This document shows positions 28,569 to 36,920 of a stretch of DNA of 64,000 nucleotides, in pieces. The notes beneath the pieces were generated by a model. That model worked only from the letters and a program-made list of their open reading frames with translations, searched no databases and was not told the origin of the DNA. Within the stretch, counting starts at the first letter, position 1; the number at the start of each line of letters is the position of its first letter. The stretch is taken from NCBI RefSeq assembly GCF_907164555.1, contig NZ_CAJQZC010000005.1:434001-498000 (forward strand), read 5' to 3'. The stretch comes from Paraburkholderia saeva. Lineage in GTDB: Bacteria; Pseudomonadota; Gammaproteobacteria; Burkholderiales; Burkholderiaceae. A program made the translations under genes and the position numbers.

Positions 28569-29113
28569 GCGTCGTCGTCGCCGCGAAGGGCCTTCTTGCT
28601 GAGTCGCGCTGCCGCGTCCGATCCTGTTTGCGCTTTCTTTGTCAGGCGGGCCGCGCTGCGTTGTGCGAGAAGCGCATCAGCGCTTTCGCCGGCGAGCCGG
28701 CGTTGCACGTAATCGAGGTCGTCGCTGAGTTCGGCTTTCAGGTTCTGCACTTCCTTCAGCTCGCGGCGCGCCGATTCGATGCGTGCGTCGAGCGCGTCGA
28801 CCTGTTGCGCCAGCGCGTCGCGGATTTCCAGCAGGGATTCGGTGGAGTAGCGATTGCGTCCGCCTTCGCCAGGTTCGAGCGGCCGCTTGAGCATTTCGGT
28901 GATGCCTTGCAGCGAGAAGCCCAGGGCGCGAAATCGCAGGATTCGCGCAAACCGTTCGAGGTCATTTTCGTCGTAGAGGCGATAGCGACCTTCACTGCGC
29001 GTTGGCGTCACGAGCCCGCGCTCTTCATAGTATTTGAGCGTGCGCGGGGTGACGTTCAGGCGTTCCGCTGCATCGCGGACGGTCAGCAGGCTGGGAATTT
29101 CTTCGTTCGACAT
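28565..29113 (-). CDS. MerR-family transcriptional regulator
   Basis: 182 residues. The winged HTH is at the N terminus: LLTVRDAAERLNVTPRTLKYYEERGL and GRYRLYDENDLERFARI, followed by a coiled-coil dimerisation helix (about 75-145) and a basic C-terminal tail. There is no cysteine-rich effector site, so metal sensing is unlikely; a small-molecule ligand is possible. It overlaps the MFS gene it probably controls. ATG at 29113 chosen because the upstream frame extends into the promoter. A 16-bp palindrome lies just upstream. Confidence 0.9.
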   Translation of the reverse strand: MSNEEIPSLLTVRDAAERLNVTPRTLKYYEERGLVTPTRSEGRYRLYDENDLERFARILRFRALGFSLQGITEMLKRPLEPGEGGRNRYSTESLLEIRDALAQQVDALDARIESARRELKEVQNLKAELSDDLDYVQRRLAGESADALLAQRSAARLTKKAQTGSDAAARLSKKALRGDDDA

Positions 29114-29144
29114 GGCGGCGCGGGGAGTTCGAAGTCTGCGTCGC

Positions 29145-29171
29145 ATTATAGATCAACGTGAACGTTCACGT
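29145..29171 (-). promoter_or_regulatory. MerR-type promoter/operator of the merR-MFS unit
   Basis: Perfect palindrome ACGTGAACGTTCACGT at 29156-29171 directly upstream of a consensus -10 TATAAT (29150-29145, minus strand), about 31 nt before the MerR ATG. The palindrome fills the -35/-10 spacer, the classic MerR position. Confidence 0.8.
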
Positions 29172-29202
29172 ACAGGTTGTGGCCAGATGCGGAGTGCGGG
29201 CG

Positions 29203-29240
29203 AAAAAAAGCCGCCCGCGAATGAACGGGGGCGGCTTTTC
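29203..29240 (-). terminator. Intrinsic terminator of rho
   Basis: AAAAGCCGCCC (29206-29216) pairs with GGGCGGCTTTT (29229-29239); on the minus strand the stem is followed by a long T run. Confidence 0.88.
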
Positions 29241-29266
29241 TGAAGCTTGCTGCGCAGTGGCGGGTT

Positions 29267-30529
29267 CTAGCTGCCGCGACGCATCATGTCGAAGAACTCG
29301 GAATTGCTCTTCGTCTGGCGAATCTTGTCGAGCAGGAATTCCATCGATTCGACTTCGTCCATGTCGTGGATGAACTTGCGCAGCACCCAGATCTTCTGCA
29401 GCACTTCGGGCTTGATCAGCAGTTCTTCGCGACGCGTGCCCGACTTGTTCAGATTGATCGAGGGGTAGACGCGCTTTTCCGCAAGGCGACGCTCCAGGTG
29501 CACTTCCATGTTGCCGGTGCCCTTGAATTCTTCGTAGATCACGTCGTCCATGCGGCTGCCGGTTTCGATCAGCGCCGTGCCGATGATGGTGAGCGAGCCA
29601 CCTTCCTCGATGTTACGGGCCGCGCCGAAGAAACGCTTCGGACGTTGCAGCGCGTTGGCGTCGACACCGCCGGTGAGCACCTTGCCCGAGGCCGGCACAA
29701 CCGTGTTGTACGCACGCGCGAGACGCGTGATCGAGTCGAGCAGAATCACGACGTCGTTCTTCATTTCGACGAGGCGCTTCGCTTTTTCGATCACCATTTC
29801 GGCGACCTGCACGTGGCGCGCGGCCGGTTCGTCGAAGGTGGAGGCGATCACTTCGCCCGCCACCGAACGCTGCATTTCGGTCACTTCTTCCGGGCGTTCG
29901 TCGATCAGCAGCACGAACAGCACGATATCCGGATGGTTCTGTTTGATCGCATGTGCGATGTGCTGCAGCATCACGGTCTTGCCCGACTTCGGCGAGGCGA
30001 CGAGCAGACCGCGCTGACCCTTGCCGATCGGCGAGATCATGTCGATGATGCGGCCCGTGACGTTTTCCTCGCCGCGCATTTCGCGCTCGAGCAGCATCAC
30101 CTTGTTCGGGTGAAGCGGCGTCAGGTTTTCGAACATGATCTTGTGCTTCGAGGCTTCCGGCGGCTGGCCGTTGACCTTGTCGACTTTCACCAGCGCAAAG
30201 TAGCGCTCGCCGTCTTTCGGCGTGCGGACTTCGCCTTCGATCGTATCGCCAGTGTGCAGATTGAAGCGGCGGATCTGAGACGGGCTGATATAGATATCGT
30301 CGGTGCTCGCGAGATACGACGTTTCCGGCGAGCGGAGGAAGCCGAAACCGTCCGGCAGCACTTCGAGCGTGCCGTCGCCGAAGATCGTGTCGCCCGTCTT
30401 GGCGCGCTTTTTAAGAATGGCGAACATCAGTTCCTGCTTGCGCAGGCGATTGGCACTTTCGATCTCGAGGCCATTGGCCATCTCGATCAATTCGGACACG
30501 TGCAGAGTCTTAAGCTCGGATAAATGCAT
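29267..30529 (-). CDS. rho: Transcription termination factor Rho
   Basis: 420-residue hexameric RNA helicase. N-terminal domain ([20 protein letters not shown]) and the cold-shock-like RNA-binding fold ([22 protein letters not shown]) are followed by the ATPase: [16 protein letters not shown] (Walker A), [14 protein letters not shown] (Walker B), Q-loop and R-loop region [20 protein letters not shown]. Length and sequence match E. coli Rho closely. It is monocistronic, with its own extended -10 promoter and an unusual pyrimidine-rich leader of about 97 nt. Confidence 0.98.
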   Translation of the reverse strand: MHLSELKTLHVSELIEMANGLEIESANRLRKQELMFAILKKRAKTGDTIFGDGTLEVLPDGFGFLRSPETSYLASTDDIYISPSQIRRFNLHTGDTIEGEVRTPKDGERYFALVKVDKVNGQPPEASKHKIMFENLTPLHPNKVMLLEREMRGEENVTGRIIDMISPIGKGQRGLLVASPKSGKTVMLQHIAHAIKQNHPDIVLFVLLIDERPEEVTEMQRSVAGEVIASTFDEPAARHVQVAEMVIEKAKRLVEMKNDVVILLDSITRLARAYNTVVPASGKVLTGGVDANALQRPKRFFGAARNIEEGGSLTIIGTALIETGSRMDDVIYEEFKGTGNMEVHLERRLAEKRVYPSINLNKSGTRREELLIKPEVLQKIWVLRKFIHDMDEVESMEFLLDKIRQTKSNSEFFDMMRRGS

Positions 30530-30640
30530 ACGGAGAACCCGCCGGGGAGGAGAAGGTGCGACGAAATGGAATCTGGGAGGAGAAGTGAGCGGAACCGCTC
30601 AGGGACTTACACGTCTTTTCGACGTTTAATGGATTCTAGC
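30530..30640 (-). promoter_or_regulatory. rho promoter and pyrimidine-repeat leader
   Basis: On the minus strand an extended -10 TGCTAGAAT ends at 30633, predicting a start near 30627 and a leader of about 97 nt. The leader contains an 11-nt direct repeat CTTCTCCTCCC (30586-30576 and 30556-30546), a GAGCGG/CCGCTC hairpin just upstream, and very little G between the two copies. Such C/U-rich, G-poor RNA is what Rho binds; rho autoregulation by termination in its leader is known in E. coli. Confidence 0.6.
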
Positions 30641-30685
30641 ATAGCACATGCCGGATTCCGCCAGTGCAGCGGAAAAGCCTGTTCA

Positions 30686-30723
30686 CAGGGCGCGTTGTTG
30701 TCCGCTGACAACAACGCGCCCTG
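30686..30723. terminator. Perfect 17-bp hairpin between trxA and rho
   Basis: CAGGGCGCGTTGTTGTC (30686-30702) pairs without mismatch with GACAACAACGCGCCCTG (30707-30723), loop CGCT. It begins 20 bp after the trxA stop. On the trxA strand no T-run follows directly, so it may be a weak terminator or an mRNA 3' end protector. Confidence 0.6.
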
Positions 30724-30742
30724 GGCGCATCACAAGACCGGC

Positions 30743-31069
30743 TTAAAGATTGCCGTCAAGGAAAGCGGTAAGTTGCGACTTCGACAGCGCGCCGACCTTC
30801 TGGGCGGCAACGGCGCCGTTCTTGAAGAGGATCAGCGTGGGAATACCGCGCACGCCAAACTTGACCGGCGTGGATTGATGTTCGTCGACATTGATCTTGG
30901 CGATCTGCAGGCGATCCGCGTAGTCCTTGGCGACTTCGTCAAGGATCGGCGCGATCATCTTGCACGGTCCGCACCATTCGGCCCAGAAGTCGAGCAGCAC
31001 GGGTTTGTCGGATTTGACGACGTCCTGTTCGAACGATGCGTCGCTGATATGCTTGATTTGTTCGCTCAT
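30743..31069 (-). CDS. trxA: Thioredoxin 1
   Basis: 108-residue dithiol oxidoreductase with the active site [10 protein letters not shown], the cis-Pro loop [11 protein letters not shown] and standard length. It reduces disulfides in the cytoplasm and would serve Bcp and other peroxidases. ATG at 31069 (MSEQIKH) has an AAAGAGG purine run about 10 nt upstream; the longer frame has no similarity to thioredoxin. Confidence 0.97.
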   Translation of the reverse strand: MSEQIKHISDASFEQDVVKSDKPVLLDFWAEWCGPCKMIAPILDEVAKDYADRLQIAKINVDEHQSTPVKFGVRGIPTLILFKNGAVAAQKVGALSKSQLTAFLDGNL

Positions 31070-31521
31070 TGTATGAATACCTCTTTCGGATCGCGGTCGC
31101 CCTGATGGCTCGCCACGATACATCAAACCAGGAAAACTTCTGTTCGCCTCGCCGCATTCATCGCCCGGCGGGACACCCTTCGGCACTACCCGATGGACGC
31201 GCCGCGGACCATGACATTACGGGTCATTCGTTCGCCAGTTTAGCCTAAATCGCTATGCGTTGCCGGTGGTGATAGTAGTGATGCCGGCAGCGTAATGTGT
31301 GGATCGATGGCGTTCGTAAAGCCTGCTCTGCATTGACCTGCGCATTGGCAGGCGCGTTTGCACGTTGTGCTCCTTCGACGCGTATCTGGTGTCGCGCGCA
31401 GTAAAACACAAGAGCGCACAAGCGCGGCGAAAGCACGACAGTGGGGCGCCGGGATCAGGCCCTCGCGCATTTCGCCGCCATCAGGAGTCGCGTTATCCGG
31501 TGACCGGTGATAGAATGCTTC
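31070..31521. other. Intergenic region between trxA and ffs
   Basis: 452 bases without a supported gene. A minus-strand frame (31240-31596) runs antisense through the ffs RNA and is rejected. The trxA promoter must lie in the left part, but I see no strong -35/-10 pair. The ffs -10 is at the right edge. Confidence 0.5.
31511..31516 (+). promoter_or_regulatory. -10 element of ffs
   Basis: TAGAAT whose expected start point (about 31523) coincides with the 5' end of the predicted 4.5S RNA helix. Confidence 0.6.
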
Positions 31522-31622
31522 GTGACGGGCCTCCTCGCATGGAGGGATGGTCAACCTGGTCAGGTCGGGAACGAAGCAGCCACAGCCGTTTTCCACCAGT
31601 GCCGAGGGTCGGGCTCGTCACC
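31522..31622 (+). ncRNA. ffs: Signal recognition particle 4.5S RNA
   Basis: A hairpin RNA of about 100 nt. The Ffh-binding core is plain: GGTCAGGTC-GGGAAC-GAAGCAGCC, with the GGAA tetraloop closed by TCG/CGA (a compensated change from TCC/GGA of E. coli) and the asymmetric AGCA internal loop. The ends GTGACG (31522-31527) and CGTCAC (31616-31621) pair. It acts with Ffh and FtsY in co-translational membrane targeting. dnaX lies 225 bp downstream, a common arrangement in this group. Confidence 0.93.
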
Positions 31623-31681
31623 TTCCTCCTTTTCCGCAGTTCGTTTTCTTCTTCCTTTTTCCTTCGTTTCTCCTCTCAACG
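31621..31681 (+). promoter_or_regulatory. Pyrimidine tract after ffs, possible Rho-utilisation site or U-rich terminator
   Basis: About 55 nt directly after the RNA are almost entirely C and T, with only four G. There is no stem other than the RNA itself. Such a tract could bind Rho or supply T-runs for termination of the highly expressed ffs RNA. Confidence 0.4.
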
Positions 31682-31830
31682 GGTTCCGTCTGTTCGCACG
31701 TTTGTGCTCCCACACTTCGCGTTGCTATCGGCTGTCGTCCTGGTTTTGTTCTATTGCTTCGTTAGCAAAATACAATGAGGCGGAAGCGCGTCGTCGCGTC
31801 TTGCTGATTCGTCTTTGCATAGCATCGTTG

Positions 31831-31846
31831 CTGATACAATTTCCGG
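31831..31846 (+). promoter_or_regulatory. Extended -10 element immediately upstream of dnaX
   Basis: TGATACAAT (31832-31840) matches an extended -10 and leaves exactly 6 nt before the dnaX ATG, so transcription would start at or next to the start codon. No Shine-Dalgarno sequence is present. A second TACAAT is at 31771-31776. Confidence 0.45.
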
Positions 31847-34396
31847 ATGACCTATCAAGTTCTCGCACGCAAGTGGCGGCCGAAGGATTTCGCGTCGCTC
31901 GTCGGACAGGAGCACGTGGTGCGCGCGCTCACGCACGCGCTCGACGGCGGACGTCTGCATCATGCCTATCTGTTTACCGGAACCCGGGGCGTCGGCAAGA
32001 CGACGCTGTCGCGCATTTTCGCCAAGGCACTCAACTGCGAAACCGGCATCACCGCGACACCATGTGGCGTGTGCCGCGCGTGCCGCGAGATCGATGAGGG
32101 CCGTTTCGTCGATTACGTCGAGATGGACGCGGCGAGCAACCGCGGCGTCGACGAGATGGCGGCGCTGCTCGAGCGCGCGGTCTACGCGCCAGTCGACGCG
32201 CGCTTCAAGGTCTATATGATCGATGAAGTGCACATGCTCACGAACCACGCGTTCAACGCCATGTTGAAGACGCTGGAAGAGCCGCCTTCGCACGTCAAGT
32301 TCATCCTGGCGACCACCGATCCGCAGAAGATTCCCGTGACGGTGCTGTCGCGCTGTCTGCAGTTCAATCTGAAGCAGATGCCGGCCGGGCACATCGTCTC
32401 GCATCTCGAGCGGATTCTCGGCGAAGAAAAAATCCCGTCGGAAGCGCAGGCGCTGCGCCTCCTCGCGCGCGCGGCCGACGGCTCGATGCGTGATGCGCTT
32501 TCACTGACCGATCAGGCGATCGCCTATTCGGCCAATCAGGTCACCGAGGAAGCCGTGCGCGGCATGCTCGGCGCGCTCGACCAGAGCTATCTGATCCGTC
32601 TGCTCGACGCGCTTGCAGCCGGCGATGGCGCGGGCGTGCTGGCAGTCGCCGACGAAATGGCGCTGCGCAGCCTGTCGTTTTCGACGGCGCTGCAGGATCT
32701 CGCGAGTCTGCTGCATCGGGTGGGCTGGGCGCAGTTTGCGCCTTCGTCCGTGCTCGACGAATGGCCGGAAGCGGGCGATATCCGCCGTTTCGCGGAGACA
32801 TTGAGCCCGGAGCAGGTCCAGCTTTTCTATCAGATCGCGACAGTGGGGCGCAGTGAACTGGGTCTCGCACCCGACGAATACGCCGGTTTCACGATGACGC
32901 TGCTGCGGATGCTCGCGTTCGAGCCAGCGCCGAATGGCGGTGGTGGCGGGGTCGCGCCCGCCACGCGACCGGCAGGCACAGGCGCTGCGGCAGCTTCACG
33001 AACGGCCGCGCCTGTGGCGGCCGCCCGCCAAAGCGGCGCTTCCGGCAACGTGCGTACGGCTGTCGACGCAGCGGCGCCAGCGGATCGTGAACCGGTGAGT
33101 GCCCAGCCTGACAGGGGCGCGCGGCCGGTTGCGCCCGCGTCTGCGTTGGCTGATATCGCGCCGCGCGGCATGCAGCACGACCACGGCGCTACGTCCGCTT
33201 CGGTGAATGCGGATGCGCCGGCAGCGATCGAAGCTAATGAGGCCATTGCCAGAACTGTCGCTGCTGGGTTGCCCTCGAGCGAAGCGCCAGCCGAAGTCGC
33301 ATTGCCGATAGGAATTGCGCGCGAAGGCGAGCAGCCAGTCGAAGCCTCTGCTTCGGCGGATCCGGTCTCGCGTGCCGACGAAAACCCGCACGCGCCGACC
33401 GTCAACGAACCCGTTGCCGGCGCACAGGAACAGCCGGCTGCTTTCGCACCCATTCCCGAATTTCCACCGCGCGAAACCGCGTCGGCCGTACCGTTGCAAC
33501 AGGAATTCGCGGCCGTTCCGCGCCGCGCGGGCGGCGCGAGCGCGGCGCTCGACGTGCTGCGCAGCGCGGGCCTGAAAGTATCGTCCGATCGTGGCCGCGC
33601 CGCCGCGCCTGCCGCTGCCGCGCCTGCACCGAAGACCGCGATGCCAAAGCCGGCGCCGCGCGTCAATGTTCCGGTGCCGACACCTGGCGCACCGCGCCGT
33701 GCGCAGGAAACCGCACCCGCCCGCACGCCGGCGCAATCACAGGCCCGCAATAACGGCGGTCAGGGCGGTTCGCCCGTTCCGCCGTGGGATGACATTCCGC
33801 CGGACGACTACATGCCGGTCTCGTCGGACGAAGCGTTCTTCGCGCCGCCCGATGACAACTACATGCCCGTGTTCGACAGCGGCCCCGACGATGTGCGTCT
33901 CACGCCCGCTGCAAAGGAACCCGTACCCGTCGTCGACACGCGTCCGCTGCCGCCGGCCGTTCCGCTCGATGCAATTGGCTTCGAAGGCGACTGGCCCGCG
34001 CTTGCCGTCGGGCTGCCGCTGAAGGGCATCTCGTATCAACTGGCGTTCAACAGCGAACTGATGTCGCTCGATGGCACGACGCTCAAGCTGAACGTTCCCG
34101 TGCCGCAATACGCGGATGCCGCGCAGGTCGCGAAGCTGAAGGCGGCGCTTGCCGAGCGCCTCGGCAAGACGGTCGACGTGCTGGTCGAAGTGGGCGCCGC
34201 GCGCCGTACGGCCGCCGCGCTCGATGCCGCCGCGCGCGCGCAGCGTCAGCAGGACGCCGAGCGCGAGATCCGTCAGGACCCGTTCGTGCAATCACTGATT
34301 CGCGATTTCGGCGCGAGCATCGTGCCGGATTCGATCAGGCCGATCGCGCCGGATGCCGGGCAGGGCACGGCCGGCGGTGCATCCGCCTCGCATTAG
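31847..34396 (+). CDS. dnaX: DNA polymerase III subunits gamma and tau
   Basis: 849-residue clamp-loader ATPase, longer than the 643 residues of E. coli. N terminus MTYQVLARKWRPKDF, Walker A GTRGVGKT (45-52), zinc cysteines C64, C73, C76, C79, Walker B YMIDEVHML and SRC sensor region LSRCLQF. Residues from about 365 to 700 are a long Ala/Pro/Glu low-complexity linker, followed by a conserved C-terminal region FEGDWPALAVGLPLKGISYQ that would bind the polymerase alpha subunit. No canonical A-AAA-AAG slip site was seen at the expected place, so a short gamma form is not supported. Operon with ybaB and recR. Confidence 0.96.
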   Translation: MTYQVLARKWRPKDFASLVGQEHVVRALTHALDGGRLHHAYLFTGTRGVGKTTLSRIFAKALNCETGITATPCGVCRACREIDEGRFVDYVEMDAASNRGVDEMAALLERAVYAPVDARFKVYMIDEVHMLTNHAFNAMLKTLEEPPSHVKFILATTDPQKIPVTVLSRCLQFNLKQMPAGHIVSHLERILGEEKIPSEAQALRLLARAADGSMRDALSLTDQAIAYSANQVTEEAVRGMLGALDQSYLIRLLDALAAGDGAGVLAVADEMALRSLSFSTALQDLASLLHRVGWAQFAPSSVLDEWPEAGDIRRFAETLSPEQVQLFYQIATVGRSELGLAPDEYAGFTMTLLRMLAFEPAPNGGGGGVAPATRPAGTGAAAASRTAAPVAAARQSGASGNVRTAVDAAAPADREPVSAQPDRGARPVAPASALADIAPRGMQHDHGATSASVNADAPAAIEANEAIARTVAAGLPSSEAPAEVALPIGIAREGEQPVEASASADPVSRADENPHAPTVNEPVAGAQEQPAAFAPIPEFPPRETASAVPLQQEFAAVPRRAGGASAALDVLRSAGLKVSSDRGRAAAPAAAAPAPKTAMPKPAPRVNVPVPTPGAPRRAQETAPARTPAQSQARNNGGQGGSPVPPWDDIPPDDYMPVSSDEAFFAPPDDNYMPVFDSGPDDVRLTPAAKEPVPVVDTRPLPPAVPLDAIGFEGDWPALAVGLPLKGISYQLAFNSELMSLDGTTLKLNVPVPQYADAAQVAKLKAALAERLGKTVDVLVEVGAARRTAAALDAAARAQRQQDAEREIRQDPFVQSLIRDFGASIVPDSIRPIAPDAGQGTAGGASASH

Positions 34397-34480
34397 ACTG
34401 AACACACACCGAAAGGCGCGGCAGTTGCGAAGCGCCGTCGCCAGACCCCTGAATTTCAAACGATCAAGAAGGAGCACGCC

Positions 34481-34807
34481 ATGATGAAAGGTCAACTCGC
34501 CGGGCTGATGAAGCAGGCCCAGCAGATGCAGGAAAACATGAAGAAGATGCAGGAGCAGCTCGCCCTGATCGAAGTCGAAGGACAGTCGGGCGCGGGCCTC
34601 GTCAAGGTGACGATGACCTGCAAGAACGACGTGCGCCGCGTATCGATCGACCCGAGCCTGCTCGCCGACGACAAGGACATGCTCGAAGACCTCGTCGCCG
34701 CGGCATTCAACGACGCCGTGCGCAAGGCCGAAGCCACCGCGCAGGAAAAGATGGGCGGTATGACCTCGGGCCTGCCGTTGCCGCCGGGATTCAAGCTGCC
34801 GTTCTGA
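34481..34807 (+). CDS. ybaB: YbaB/EbfC nucleoid-associated protein
   Basis: 108-residue DNA-binding protein, [20 protein letters not shown] at the start and [15 protein letters not shown] near the C terminus. Homodimer tweezers bind DNA without strong sequence specificity. The usual dnaX-ybaB-recR order is kept; AAGGAG at 34469-34474 is a good ribosome site. Confidence 0.96.
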   Translation: MMKGQLAGLMKQAQQMQENMKKMQEQLALIEVEGQSGAGLVKVTMTCKNDVRRVSIDPSLLADDKDMLEDLVAAAFNDAVRKAEATAQEKMGGMTSGLPLPPGFKLPF

Positions 34808-34913
34808 TCCGGCAGCGTCAGCATCGCGGGTTTTGCAACGGCCGATCCCCGGACCGGCCCGAAGCACGACCCGCAGCATTTTCGATTTGCCTTTTTGACG
34901 ACGCCGATTTCGC

Positions 34914-35510
34914 ATGAAACAACCTTCCGCCCTGTCGGCGCTCGTCGAAGCGCTGCGCGCGCTGCCCGGAGTCGGGCCCAAATCCGCGCAGCGCATGGCG
35001 TATCACCTGATGCAGCACGATCGCGACGGCGCCGAAAAGCTCGGTCGCTCGCTGCTGTTCGCAACGGAACATCTCCAGCATTGCGAGAGGTGCAACACGT
35101 TCACCGAGGCGCAGATCTGCGAGGTCTGTCTCGATGAGGAGCGCGATCCGTCATTGCTGTGCGTCGTCGAGACGCCGGCCGACCAGATCATGCTCGAGCA
35201 GACGATGACCTGGCGCGGCCTCTATTTCGTGCTGATGGGACGGCTTAGCCCGCTCGATGGCATCGGTCCGAAGGAGATCCATTTCGACCGCCTCGTGAAG
35301 CGCGCGTCAGATGGCGTCGTCAAGGAAGTCGTGCTCGCAACCAATTTCACCAACGAAGGCGAAGCCACTGCGCATTACCTCGGCCAGACGCTGAAGGCGC
35401 GCGGTCTTGCCGTGACGCGTCTGGCGCGCGGCGTGCCGGTCGGCGGCGAACTCGAATACGTGGATGCCGGCACCATCGCCCGCGCCATGCTCGACCGGCG
35501 TTCGATGTAA
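34914..35510 (+). CDS. recR: Recombination mediator RecR
   Basis: 198-residue protein of the RecFOR pathway. HhH motif [17 protein letters not shown], zinc finger [16 protein letters not shown] (four cysteines) and a Toprim domain ([18 protein letters not shown], then [14 protein letters not shown]) are all visible. It forms a ring clamp with RecO to load RecA at gaps. Length equals the family norm. Confidence 0.97.
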   Translation: MKQPSALSALVEALRALPGVGPKSAQRMAYHLMQHDRDGAEKLGRSLLFATEHLQHCERCNTFTEAQICEVCLDEERDPSLLCVVETPADQIMLEQTMTWRGLYFVLMGRLSPLDGIGPKEIHFDRLVKRASDGVVKEVVLATNFTNEGEATAHYLGQTLKARGLAVTRLARGVPVGGELEYVDAGTIARAMLDRRSM

Positions 35511-35585
35511 CGCATCGCTCCTGTGCGCTGACGCGGATACCGGAAGCATCACTTCTCGCAGACACCAGCCAAACGAAGGAGACAC

Positions 35586-36791
35586 ATGAGCGCAACCCAG
35601 GGCCCGCTCGCGGGCGTCAAGGTGCTCGAACTCGGCACGCTGATCGCAGGTCCGTTTGCGGCGCGTTTCATGGGCGAGTTCGGTGCCGAGGTCATCAAGA
35701 TCGAAGACCCGAAGGGCGGCGATCCTCTGCGCAAGTGGCGCAAGCTCTATCCGGAAGTCGGCGGTACCTCGCTGTGGTGGGCCGTGCAGGCGCGCAACAA
35801 GAAGTCGGTGACGATCAATCTGAAAGCCGAAGAAGGCAAGGAAATCGTCCGGCGTCTTGCGAAGGAAGCCGATGTCGTCATCGAGAATTTCCGGCCCGGG
35901 CTGCTCGAGAAGCTCGGCCTCGGCTACGACGTGCTGTCCGCAGAAAATCCCGGTCTCGTGATGGTGCGGCTTTCCGGCTACGGCCAGACGGGTCCGTATC
36001 GCGACCGGCCAGGTTTCGGCGCGATTGCTGAATCGATGGGCGGGTTGCGTCACATCACCGGTTATCCGGACCTGCCGCCGCCGCGCATCGGCATTTCGAT
36101 TGGCGACTCGATCGCGGCGCTGCATGGCGTGATCGGCGCGCTGATGGCGCTGCATCACAAGCAGGTGAACGGCGGCAAGGGACAGGTCGTCGACGTCGCG
36201 CTGTACGAGGCCGTCTTCAACATGATGGAGAGCGTCGTGCCGGAGTACGGCGTGTACGGCATGGTGCGCGAGCGTACAGGGGCATCGTTGCCGGGCATCG
36301 TGCCGTCGAATACGTATCCGTGTCTCGACGGCAGCATTGTGATCGGCGGCAACAGCGATCCGATTTTCAAACGGCTGATGATCGCGATCGATCGCGAGGA
36401 TCTCGCGAACGATCCTGGCCTCGCGCAGAACGATGGCCGCGTGCCGCGCACGCTCGAGATCGACGCCGCAATTGCGACGTGGCTTGCCACCCGCACGATC
36501 GACGAGGCGCTCGCCGTGCTGAACGCGGCGGACGTGCCGGTCGGGCGCATCTACAGCGTCGCCGACATGTTCACCGATCCGCAGTACCTCGCCCGTCAAA
36601 TGATCCAGCGCTTCAAGTGGCAGGGCGACGCCGAAATCACGCTGCCGGGCGTCACGCCGAAGCTCTCGGACACGCCAGGCGAAACGCGCTGGCTTGGCCC
36701 GGAACTGGGTGAACATACCGATGAAGTCCTTCATTCGCTAGGTTATGATGCGGACGACATTGCCCGGATGCATGCGGCGCAGATCGTTTGA
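35586..36791 (+). CDS. CaiB/BaiF family CoA-transferase
   Basis: 401-residue class III CoA-transferase. LAGVKVLELGTLIAGPFAAR at the N terminus, ENFRPGLLEKLGLG, SGYGQTGPYRDRPGF and GDSIAALHGVIGALMAL, whose Asp (about 173) is the expected CoA-carrying residue. These enzymes shift CoA between carboxylates such as oxalate, carnitine, bile acids or succinate; substrate cannot be read here. An AAGGAG at 35575-35580 precedes the ATG. A periplasmic-binding-protein gene starts 130 bp later, so the CoA-transferase may act on a compound brought in by that importer, which is inference. Confidence 0.9.
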   Translation: MSATQGPLAGVKVLELGTLIAGPFAARFMGEFGAEVIKIEDPKGGDPLRKWRKLYPEVGGTSLWWAVQARNKKSVTINLKAEEGKEIVRRLAKEADVVIENFRPGLLEKLGLGYDVLSAENPGLVMVRLSGYGQTGPYRDRPGFGAIAESMGGLRHITGYPDLPPPRIGISIGDSIAALHGVIGALMALHHKQVNGGKGQVVDVALYEAVFNMMESVVPEYGVYGMVRERTGASLPGIVPSNTYPCLDGSIVIGGNSDPIFKRLMIAIDREDLANDPGLAQNDGRVPRTLEIDAAIATWLATRTIDEALAVLNAADVPVGRIYSVADMFTDPQYLARQMIQRFKWQGDAEITLPGVTPKLSDTPGETRWLGPELGEHTDEVLHSLGYDADDIARMHAAQIV

Positions 36792-36920
36792 CGTGACGTC
36801 CACGCATGGAGGCGTGAGGCGGCAGAACATGTGACACCGCGAGGCCAGCGTCTGGCCCGCAACAATCCGGCACACGGGGCTGGGTACAACAAAAAACACA
36901 ATGAGAACGGAGACACCAGG

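Noticed and set aside
31240..31596. 118-codon minus-strand frame
   Set aside because: Runs antisense through the 4.5S RNA gene and has no family features.
32427..32432. A6 run in dnaX as possible frameshift site for a gamma form
   Set aside because: The run is at codon about 194, inside the ATPase, and is not A-AAA-AAG in frame; a shift here would destroy the clamp-loader domain.
35307..36734. 475-codon minus-strand frame opposite recR and the CoA-transferase
   Set aside because: Antisense shadow spanning two real genes, no motif.
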